Below, piece after piece: positions 18,315 to 25,244 of a stretch of DNA of 33,864 nt. The position numbers were made by a program, and so were the translations under genes. Origin of the DNA: Kiritimatiellales bacterium (GTDB lineage: Bacteria; Verrucomicrobiota; Kiritimatiellia; UBA8416; JAIOPI01); the NCBI GenBank assembly GCA_945949405.1, contig CAMFEP010000006.1:1-33864 (forward strand). The letters run 5' to 3'. The notes beneath the pieces were generated by a model. The model searched no databases. It was not told the origin of the DNA and saw only the letters and a program-made list of their open reading frames with translations. How positions within the stretch are numbered: the stretch's first letter is position 1; each line of letters starts with the position of its first letter.

Positions 18315-19379
18315 ATGCATTTCCCCCGAATCAGCCCGATTCTGTCCAGATTCGTCTTGCTGGCGTGGGCTTTGGCGCTGGGTGGATTTCAGGCGCCGGC
18401 GCCGGCGAACGCCCAGCAATATCAGCCGCCCAATCAGGATAACGACTCCTTTGCGGATGCCGCGAGCACGCACGACGATCTCGGTGCGCCCAAGCGCAAG
18501 CATCCCGGCTGGCTGTTTCACCGCGCCAAGAAAGACACCCCCGAGGCGCAGTATGCCTACGCGGAAAAGCAGCTCGCCAAAGGGAACGTGCGCAAGGCGG
18601 CCAAGGCGTTTAACGCGCTGGTCCATCGCTGGCACGATGCGCCCGAAGCGGCGCGCGCGCAGCGCATGTTCGCTGATCTGCTGGTGCGGCGCGGGAAAGC
18701 CGAGCAGGCGTTTGAAGAATACCAGTATCTGATGCGGTACTTTGCCGGCACGTTCCCGTATCAGGACACGCTGGAAACGCAATTTAAGCTGGCCAACGCG
18801 GTGCGCACCGAGCGCCACGCCGACATTCTGTTTTTGCCGGGCTTTGAGGATCCGGGGCGCGCGGTGCCGTTGTACGAGCAGCTTGTCAGCAACGGTCCCA
18901 ACTGGGAGCGGGCGCCCGAGGCGCAGTTCAATGTGGGGGCGATTCAGGAGGCCACCGGCGAACCCGAGTTGGCAGTGGTGTCGTATGAGACGCTGCTGTT
19001 GCGCTATTCGCGCAGCGACCTGGCCATGGAAGCGGCTTACCGCCGGGCGCACACGCTCTACATTTTGTCAAAAAAGAGTGCGCGCGACGAGGATCAGTGC
19101 CGCGAGGCGCTCTCCGCCCTGCTTGGATTCATGCGCAATCATCCCGAGGATTCGCACGCGGAGGAAGCGAAGACGCTCGCCGAGGAGCTGAAGCAGCGCC
19201 TGGCGGACATGTACTTCGACCGCGCGATTTTCTACGATAAGATTGCCAAAAAGCCAAAATCCGCAATCATTGCCTACAGCGATTTCGCAAACAAATTTCC
19301 GACATCCGACCGGCGCGTCATCGCCGACGAACGCGTGGCGGCGCTGCAACTCCAAGTGGAAAGAACACATGAAAACTGA
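18315..19379 (+). CDS. BamD/YfiO-like TPR outer-membrane assembly protein
   Basis: Signal peptide then TPR-like repeats (KAAKAFNALVHRWHDAPEAARAQ..., SAIIAYSDFANKFPTSDRRVIADERVA). Confidence 0.7.
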   Translation: MHFPRISPILSRFVLLAWALALGGFQAPAPANAQQYQPPNQDNDSFADAASTHDDLGAPKRKHPGWLFHRAKKDTPEAQYAYAEKQLAKGNVRKAAKAFNALVHRWHDAPEAARAQRMFADLLVRRGKAEQAFEEYQYLMRYFAGTFPYQDTLETQFKLANAVRTERHADILFLPGFEDPGRAVPLYEQLVSNGPNWERAPEAQFNVGAIQEATGEPELAVVSYETLLLRYSRSDLAMEAAYRRAHTLYILSKKSARDEDQCREALSALLGFMRNHPEDSHAEEAKTLAEELKQRLADMYFDRAIFYDKIAKKPKSAIIAYSDFANKFPTSDRRVIADERVAALQLQVERTHEN

Positions 19380-19887
19380 TTTATGGCGTTCATGCGCCAC
19401 GATGCTGGCGGCCGTGGCGGTGCTGTTTCTGCTGTCCGGTTGCGCCTACCGGCTGGGTTCCGCGCTGCCGCCGGGGATTGAGTCCGTGTATGTGCCGACG
19501 GTGGTGAACAACACCGAGGAGCCGCAAATTGACACGGAGGTCACGCGCGCCCTGACGCGCGAGTTCCAGCGCGACGGGACCCTGCGTGTTGCGGATGAAG
19601 CCTCCGCGGATGCGCGGCTGGATGTGACGCTCGTGCGGTTCAAGCTGGAGCCGTTGCGCTACGAGCAGGACTCCAACAAGACTACGCGCGAGTATCGCAT
19701 GTATATCGACGCCGACATCACGATGTTCCGGGCGAAAGAAGACACGCCCATGTTGACGCGCCATGTGCAGGGAGAGGCGACCTTTGATTTCTTTGGCGAC
19801 CTGGCCTCTTCAAAGGCGCAGGCGCTGCCCGAATGCGCGCGTGATCTGTCCCACGACATTGTCGAGGCGCTGGTCGAATATTGGTGA
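19369..19887 (+). CDS. LptE-like LPS-assembly lipoprotein
   Basis: Lipobox LLSGCAYRLGSALPPGIESVYVPTVVNNTEEPQIDTEVTRALTREFQRDGTLRVADEASADARLDVTL; ATG 19369 overlaps preceding gene. Confidence 0.8.
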   Translation: MKTDLWRSCATMLAAVAVLFLLSGCAYRLGSALPPGIESVYVPTVVNNTEEPQIDTEVTRALTREFQRDGTLRVADEASADARLDVTLVRFKLEPLRYEQDSNKTTREYRMYIDADITMFRAKEDTPMLTRHVQGEATFDFFGDLASSKAQALPECARDLSHDIVEALVEYW

Positions 19888-19972
19888 GGCGGGTGCATGG
19901 CCCGGCTTGCGTTGACGCATTTCCGGAAGGAATCTCTCGCGGAGGCGCAGAGTTCGCGGAAAACCGGGTATG

Positions 19973-20003
19973 CGTTCGAATCCCTGAGCGGGCGATTCGA
20001 ACG
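19973..20003. terminator. Hairpin between convergent lptE-like and rpsT genes
   Basis: CGTTCGAAT-13 nt-ATTCGAACG, perfect 9-bp arms. Confidence 0.45.
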
Positions 20004-20013
20004 TATTGGGATC

Positions 20014-20274
20014 TTAAACCTTCTTCAGGGCGGCGGCGGCGCGGGCCTTGTGGCGGCTGGCGTTGTTGGCCTTGATCACGCCCTGCTTCACGGCCTTGTC
20101 CAGTTGCGAGCTGTAGGTCCGATTCAATTCCTGGGCCTTGGACTTGTCGCCGGCGGTCAGGGCTTCCCGGTACAGGCGATTGGTGGTGGCGAGACGGGTT
20201 TTGCTGGCACGGTTGGCGGTGCGCTTGATGCGCGACGTGACCATGCGCTTCGCGGCGCTGGGTAAATTGGGCAT
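20014..20274 (-). CDS. rpsT: 30S ribosomal protein S20
   Basis: MPNLPSAAKRMVTSRIKRTANRASKTRLAT...KQGVIKANNASRHKARAAAALKK. Confidence 0.95.
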   Translation of the reverse strand: MPNLPSAAKRMVTSRIKRTANRASKTRLATTNRLYREALTAGDKSKAQELNRTYSSQLDKAVKQGVIKANNASRHKARAAAALKKV

Positions 20275-20399
20275 AGAATCGACTCCTTACGAAACCTTCG
20301 GCAGTTGAGCGGGGTATAATACCCACCGCGGGCGTGGGGTCAATCCGAAAAGGCGGGCAAGTGGTATCGTCTCAGTTCCGGGGGGGTGGCCGTAGCGGG

Positions 20400-20444
20400 G
20401 AGCGTGAGCGACCCGTCCGTGAGACGGCCCGCGCGCTCACGCTC
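20400..20444. repeat. Two-tier hairpin element
   Basis: GAGCGTGAGCG (20400-20410) / CGCTCACGCTC (20434-20444) with inner CCGTC / GACGG. Confidence 0.85.
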
Positions 20445-20541
20445 GCGGCGACACTTCCCGTAACTGACCCCTTACGGCAAGCCGGCCGGGAGCCACGGCG
20501 CGGTTGTTTGGCGGCCTGGGCGATGATATGAAGGCGCCACG

Positions 20542-21255
20542 ATGATGGGCCTGTTGCGATTCCTGGTCGGGCTGCTGCTGCTGCCGGTTTGCGTGGCCGC
20601 CACGCAGACCCTGATGGCGCTGGCCGCGGCGGTGCGCCCGGAGTCCACTGCGTTTCTGCCGCCGTCCACGCTGGCGCTGGGTGGCGGGTATGTGCTCTGG
20701 CTGGTGATGTATTACACGCTGCCCAAGCCGTTCCGCACCTACGTGCTGGCCCATGAGCTGACCCATGCGTTATGGGGCACGATGATGGGCGCGCGCGTGC
20801 TGCGCATGTCGGTTTCCAAGAGCCGCGGCAGCGTGACGCTGACCAAAAACAATTTTCTGATCACGCTGGCACCCTATTTCTTCCCGCTCTACACGGTGCT
20901 GCTGGTGGTGGGGTACTATGTGCTGGGCGCTTTTTTCGACATGGCGCGCTATAATCTCGTGTGGCTGGCGCTGGTGGGATTTACCTGGGGGTTCCACTTC
21001 ACCTTCACGATTGGCAGCCTGATGCAGCATCAGAGCGACATCCACCTGTATGGGCGGGTGTTTTCTTATGCGGTCATATATTTATTTAATGTGGCCGGCG
21101 TTTGCCTCTGGGTGGTGCTCGTTTCCTCGCCCCGGATGGCGGAATTTTGGGCATTTGCGGGGTTTTATCTGCGTGAAATGGGTCATGCGAGCTGGCACGC
21201 CACCCGCGACGGATATCATTGGGCATCACAATATTTTGCCGGTGCGGTGCGTTAG
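20542..21255 (+). CDS. Polytopic membrane protein with HExxH, M50-like metallopeptidase candidate
   Basis: VLAHELTHALWGTMMGARVLRMSVSKSRGSVTLTKNNFLITLAPYFFPLYTVLLV; several TM segments. Confidence 0.6.
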   Translation: MMGLLRFLVGLLLLPVCVAATQTLMALAAAVRPESTAFLPPSTLALGGGYVLWLVMYYTLPKPFRTYVLAHELTHALWGTMMGARVLRMSVSKSRGSVTLTKNNFLITLAPYFFPLYTVLLVVGYYVLGAFFDMARYNLVWLALVGFTWGFHFTFTIGSLMQHQSDIHLYGRVFSYAVIYLFNVAGVCLWVVLVSSPRMAEFWAFAGFYLREMGHASWHATRDGYHWASQYFAGAVR

Positions 21256-21293
21256 ACCAACGACGCGCCAGCCCGGGACAGGCAGCAGGCATC

Positions 21294-21869
21294 ATGGAGA
21301 CACCTGACCGCGAGTTGATTGACCGGTATCGCCACGGCGACGTGGACGCGCTGGACAGCCTGATCGACCGGCACCAGCGCATGCTCTTTGGGTATATCGT
21401 CAACATGACGGGGCGGCGGGACGGGGCGGACGACATCTTTCAGGAGGTCTGGCTGAAGGTCATCCGCAAGCTGGACCAATACCGTGACGACAATTTTGGC
21501 GGCTGGCTGGTGCGGATTGCGCGCAACGTGGCGATTGACCGGATCCGGCGGCGAAAACCGGAGTTGAGTCTCGACCAGGAGGATGAAAACGGGCGCGGGA
21601 TTGCCCGCACGCTGGCGGCGGACGGTGCGCTGCCGTCGGGCGAGCTGGCGGCGCGCGATCTCGGGGTGCGGATTGCCGCAGCCGTGGCGACGCTGCCTGT
21701 GGAGCAGCGCGAGGTGTTTGTGATGCGCACGCAGGTCGATCTGTCGTTCAAGGAGATCGCGCGGTTGCAGGGCGTGTCGATCAACACGGCGCTGGCGCGC
21801 ATGCAATACGCGCTGACGAAGTTGCGGCCGCTGTTGCGTGGTGATTATGAGGGGTTGGCGGCGGGGTGA
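21294..21869 (+). CDS. ECF-type RNA polymerase sigma factor
   Basis: LIDRYRHGDVDALDSLIDRHQRMLFGYIVNMTGRRDGADDIFQEVWLKVIRKL; LPVEQREVFVMRTQVDLSFKEIARLQGVSINTALARMQYAL. Confidence 0.95.
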   Translation: METPDRELIDRYRHGDVDALDSLIDRHQRMLFGYIVNMTGRRDGADDIFQEVWLKVIRKLDQYRDDNFGGWLVRIARNVAIDRIRRRKPELSLDQEDENGRGIARTLAADGALPSGELAARDLGVRIAAAVATLPVEQREVFVMRTQVDLSFKEIARLQGVSINTALARMQYALTKLRPLLRGDYEGLAAG

Positions 21870-21929
21870 GGACGAAAATCTCCCGCAGAGGCGCGGGGAG
21901 AGGCGGAGAGCCGACGACTGGGTGAAAAA

Positions 21930-22550
21930 ATGAAGCGCGACGAATTGGAGCGGAAGTTGTTGCTGGCGGAGTCCGGCGAATTGCACGAGGGCGAGGGGCG
22001 TGAGCTCGAGGTCCTGCTGGCTGCGGAGCCGGACGCGCTTGCCTTGCGCGACGCCAACCGGCGTGTTGTGGCCGTGGCGCGCGCCGCTTTGCCGGCGCCT
22101 GTGCCAAGCGTGGTCGTGCGCCAGCATATCCGTGAGGCCGCCGCGCGCCGCAAGGCTCCGGCGCTGATTTTCCCCACCGTATGGCTGCGAGGGCTGGCCT
22201 ATGCGGCGAGCCTTGTGCTGGCGGTGGGGACGTGGATGTGGCTTGGGACTGGCGGCGAAAGCGGCGGCCAACCCGCCGACCGCATCGCGCAGGTGCATGC
22301 CATCGTGTCCATGGCGCGCACGGAGAGCGACGGCACCGCCAGCGCGGCGACCCAGGCGGAAGGCGGGGATGCGGACGCCAAGCTGCGCGCCCTGGCGCAG
22401 GATTTATTAAGCATGGAGGGGCTGGCGCTGGATGACGCGGCGCCGGACGACAGTGGCGCCTTCGACGCGGTTACGCCAGGCGAGGGGCTTTCTCCCACAG
22501 TTCTTCAACCGCGTAGTATTCCCGCGCTTGCGGCGAGAACATATGGATGA
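21930..22550 (+). CDS. Putative single-pass anti-sigma factor
   Basis: Follows sigma gene; N-terminal cytosolic helical part, TM LAYAASLVLAVGTWMWLG, extracytoplasmic tail. Confidence 0.55.
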   Translation: MKRDELERKLLLAESGELHEGEGRELEVLLAAEPDALALRDANRRVVAVARAALPAPVPSVVVRQHIREAAARRKAPALIFPTVWLRGLAYAASLVLAVGTWMWLGTGGESGGQPADRIAQVHAIVSMARTESDGTASAATQAEGGDADAKLRALAQDLLSMEGLALDDAAPDDSGAFDAVTPGEGLSPTVLQPRSIPALAARTYG

Positions 22551-22827
22551 CGAGGTCGAAGTAGTCCAGAACCTCCCAGCCCGAGTCCGGTGAGCCGGCG
22601 CGCCGGTAGGCATGGATGCCGATCTTCTTGAGTTCCTGCTGTACGGCCACCGCCATGGCCTTGAGCTGCGGCGCGCTGCCACCGGTCACGATCAGGACAT
22701 AATCGGTGACGGTGGAGATTTTGCGCACGTCCAGCAGGACGACGTCCCGCCCCTTCTTTTCTTCCAGGGCCTTGCGGGCCAGCTTGGCCAATTCCGTGGC
22801 CGACAATTTCGATGTGCTGATGGTCAA
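22471..22827 (-). CDS. rsfS: Ribosomal silencing factor RsfS (probable TTG start)
   Basis: SATELAKLARKALEEKKGRDVVLLDVRKISTVTDYVLIVTGGSAPQLKAMAVAVQQELKK...GWEVLDYFDLVIHMFSPQAREYYAVEELW. Confidence 0.9.
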   Translation of the reverse strand: MTISTSKLSATELAKLARKALEEKKGRDVVLLDVRKISTVTDYVLIVTGGSAPQLKAMAVAVQQELKKIGIHAYRRAGSPDSGWEVLDYFDLVIHMFSPQAREYYAVEELWEKAPRLA

Positions 22828-22837
22828 ACTCCCATGC

Positions 22838-22866
22838 TGCCCGCGCCCGGAGGTCACGGGCCACCC
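22838..22866 (+). repeat. Dispersed GC-rich intergenic element, related copy
   Basis: tgcccgcgcccggaggtcacgggccacccc between nadD stop and rsfS start. Confidence 0.65.
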
Positions 22867-22882
22867 CGGCGGACTCTCAAAA

Positions 22883-23509
22883 TTATCGCCGGTAAAGCCG
22901 GTGTTCGGCGATGTACATTTCGACTTCTGGCGGCACAAGGTAGCGGATACTCAAGCCTTCCGCAATGCGGTAGCGAATGTCCGAGGAAGAAATTTCGAGG
23001 TGCCTACCCACCATCACGTCCTTGAGCAGACGCTCGGGCCAGGGCGGATCGAGTTTCAAGTCCGCCGGCTTGATCGTGTCGAGACCGTTGCCGGGGCGGG
23101 CGAAGGTGATGAAGCGGCAGAGGGCGAGCAGGTCGTAGATGTTGTGCCATTTGTGCAGTTCGCGCAAGGTGTCCGCGCCGATGATGAAAAAGAAGCTGGC
23201 CTGCGGGCGCTGGCGCGTGAGGGCGGCGACGGTGTCCACGGCATAGGACACGCCGGGGCGTTGCAGTTCCATGTCCGAGGACTCAAAAAACGGATTCCAG
23301 CCGATGGCGCGCTCGACCATGGCGAGGCGGTGTTTACCCGGGAGCAGAGCCCGGCTGCTTTTGTGGGCCGGTGTGGCGCAGGGAATGAAGAGCACGGAGG
23401 ACAATTCAAACGATTCCAAGGCACTCTGGGCGAGGATCAGGTGCCCGATGTGGAGCGGGTTGAAGGTCCCGCCCAAAATGCCGACTCGGGGCTTGCGCAT
23501 GGCGTTCAT
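22883..23509 (-). CDS. nadD: Nicotinate-nucleotide adenylyltransferase
   Basis: VGILGGTFNPLHIGHLILAQSALE; FIIGADTLRELHKWHN; HLEISSSDIRYRIAEGLSIRYLVPPEVEMYI. Confidence 0.96.
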   Translation of the reverse strand: MNAMRKPRVGILGGTFNPLHIGHLILAQSALESFELSSVLFIPCATPAHKSSRALLPGKHRLAMVERAIGWNPFFESSDMELQRPGVSYAVDTVAALTRQRPQASFFFIIGADTLRELHKWHNIYDLLALCRFITFARPGNGLDTIKPADLKLDPPWPERLLKDVMVGRHLEISSSDIRYRIAEGLSIRYLVPPEVEMYIAEHRLYRR

Positions 23510-23575
23510 GTGGGTTCGACGCCCGCATTATCGCGTGTTTCGCGCGTGGCGCAAGCGGGATTTGCCGAGGAGAGC

Positions 23576-24298
23576 CTACGGCAGCGCCTGGACGCGGTAG
23601 AACTGCGTCAAATTCGTCTGGCCGGCATTGGTGAAGGCGGCGGTGGTGTCGAACCAGGGCGGGGCGCCGCCGGTCACCGTGCGCGTGGCGATCACGTTGG
23701 TGGGGGGGACGCGGGTGGAGGAGAGAATCTGGTATTGCTTCGCGCCGTCGCCGCGCGCGGACCACTGAATCACCTGATTGGTGGTGGCGACGCTGTTGAT
23801 GGCGAGGATTTCCAGAAGCGCGTTGCTGTTGGTCGGGCTGGTGCCGGCCACCGCTTCCGCGCCGTCGCTCATGCCGTCGCCGTCGGAGTCGGCGGTGTTG
23901 AGATCGGTGAAGACGTTGGGGTTGGCGGGTGCAAAGCCATCACCGGCGATTTCCGTCGCGTCCGCAAGTCCGTCGTTGTCGTTGTCGAGATCGAGTTCAT
24001 TGGCCAGGCCGTCGCTATCGCTGTCGAGGCCGGGGGTTTTGATGTCCACGGCCTGCAGGAATCCGGCGAGGTGGGTGAGTGCGCCGTTGGAACTGGAGAA
24101 AATTGCGCCGGGCTGGCCGGAGGCGCTGGCGTGGCGATAGGCGACGGAGGCGAGGGTGATGGTGTTGGTGGAGAGGGCGCCGGCGCTGTCCAGGACGGAG
24201 CCGAGATTGCGGAGAGTTTGGGCGTGCGAAGTGGCGGAACCGGGCAGCAACGCCAAGAGCGCGAATAATCGTATGGCGCACACGCGGCTCACGTTCAT
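23576..24298 (-). CDS. Secreted protein with thrombospondin type-3-like Ca-binding repeats
   Basis: Signal peptide MNVSRVCAIRLFALLALLPGSATSHAQ; DSDSDGLANELDLDNDNDGLADATE, TADSDGDGMSDGAE. Confidence 0.75.
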   Translation of the reverse strand: MNVSRVCAIRLFALLALLPGSATSHAQTLRNLGSVLDSAGALSTNTITLASVAYRHASASGQPGAIFSSSNGALTHLAGFLQAVDIKTPGLDSDSDGLANELDLDNDNDGLADATEIAGDGFAPANPNVFTDLNTADSDGDGMSDGAEAVAGTSPTNSNALLEILAINSVATTNQVIQWSARGDGAKQYQILSSTRVPPTNVIATRTVTGGAPPWFDTTAAFTNAGQTNLTQFYRVQALP

Positions 24299-24390
24299 GT
24301 TCAGAATCCCCAACGGAAGGAGCAACAAACAGTCGTGCAATTATAGCCATTCTGGGCCTATAGACAAGGGTGGAAGGGGTGGCGCGACGA

Positions 24391-24420
24391 AGCGGCGGGT
24401 CCGGCGGCCCCGCCCTACCC
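24391..24420 (+). repeat. Dispersed GC-rich intergenic element, related copy
   Basis: agcggcgggtccggcggccccgccctaccc in divergent intergenic region. Confidence 0.65.
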
Positions 24421-24432
24421 AAAAGGCATGAC

Positions 24433-25137
24433 GTGACGGAAAAAGCAGAGACTTGGACAAAACCACCGCGGATTGCGATTCCGCCGGCTGGCGAGGCGCA
24501 TGTGTTTCGCGCGCGATTTGATCCGGGGGTGGTGGGGCGCGTGCGGGCGTGGCTTGCGCCGGATGAGCAGGCGCGCGCGGATCGGTTTGTGTTTGAGAAG
24601 GACCGGAGGCGGTTTGTTTTTGCGCGGGCGGGGCTGCGACAGATATTGGGGGCCTGCATGGGTGTGTCGCCAGCGGAGGTGGGCATTCGTGCCGAGGCCG
24701 GCGGTAAACCGTTTGTCGATGGCGCGCATCCGGAACTGCAATTCAATCTGGCACATGCGGGGGATCTGGTGCTTTATGCGCTGGCGCGTGAGCGGCGCGT
24801 GGGGGTGGATGTGGAATCTTTCGATCCGGCGCGGGAGCATGGGGCCATCGCCGAACGGTTTTACTCCCCGCGCGAGCGCGCGGAACTGGAGGCGGCGCCG
24901 GAGGATGCGCGGGCGCGATTATTTCTGACGTTCTGGACGCGCAAGGAAGCCATGGTCAAGGCCACGGGCGAGGGTATCTGGGAGGCCTTTAAAAATGTCG
25001 ATACCGCCGCGCCGCCGGCGGAGATCGAGCCCTGGACGCGGTGCGATCTGGCCCCGGCGCCGGATTATCTGGGGGCGCTGGTGGTGGAGGGCGCGGGGGT
25101 CGCGGTGCGGCGATTTGAGCTGGTTGTGGGGGCGTAG
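24433..25137 (+). CDS. 4'-phosphopantetheinyl transferase (Sfp-type)
   Basis: FNLAHAGDLVLYAL, RRVGVDVESF, FLTFWTRKEAMVKATGEGI; ATG 24370 would lie upstream of a repeat, GTG 24433 preferred. Confidence 0.88.
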   Translation: MTEKAETWTKPPRIAIPPAGEAHVFRARFDPGVVGRVRAWLAPDEQARADRFVFEKDRRRFVFARAGLRQILGACMGVSPAEVGIRAEAGGKPFVDGAHPELQFNLAHAGDLVLYALARERRVGVDVESFDPAREHGAIAERFYSPRERAELEAAPEDARARLFLTFWTRKEAMVKATGEGIWEAFKNVDTAAPPAEIEPWTRCDLAPAPDYLGALVVEGAGVAVRRFELVVGA

Positions 25138-25143
25138 GATTCG

Positions 25144-25210
25144 GAGAACCACGAAGACACGAAGGGCACGAAGCGGAGCACAAAAGGGGCTTCGTGTCTT
25201 GGTGGTTTTC
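25144..25210. terminator. Inverted repeat of the cacgaagacacgaag type followed by T8
   Basis: gagaaccacgaagacacgaag (25144-25164) vs cttcgtgtcttggtggttttc (25190-25210), 19/21 complementary; T8 at 25219-25226. Confidence 0.7.
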
Positions 25211-25225
25211 CATCCGTCTTTTTTT

Positions 25226-25234
25226 TGCTATACT
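25226..25234 (+). promoter_or_regulatory. Extended -10 promoter TGCTATACT
   Basis: TGn-TATACT 10 nt upstream of GTG 25245. Confidence 0.5.
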
Positions 25235-25244
25235 TCTCTTTGTA

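Noticed and set aside
16243-18732. 829-aa plus-strand ORF
   Set aside because: Antisense to well-supported sigma and serA genes and then out of frame with the BamD-like gene; low-complexity Gly/Ala/Asp/Val/His shadow translation typical of high GC.
22706-24268. 520-aa plus-strand ORF
   Set aside because: Antisense to rsfS, nadD and the Ca-repeat gene; biased composition.
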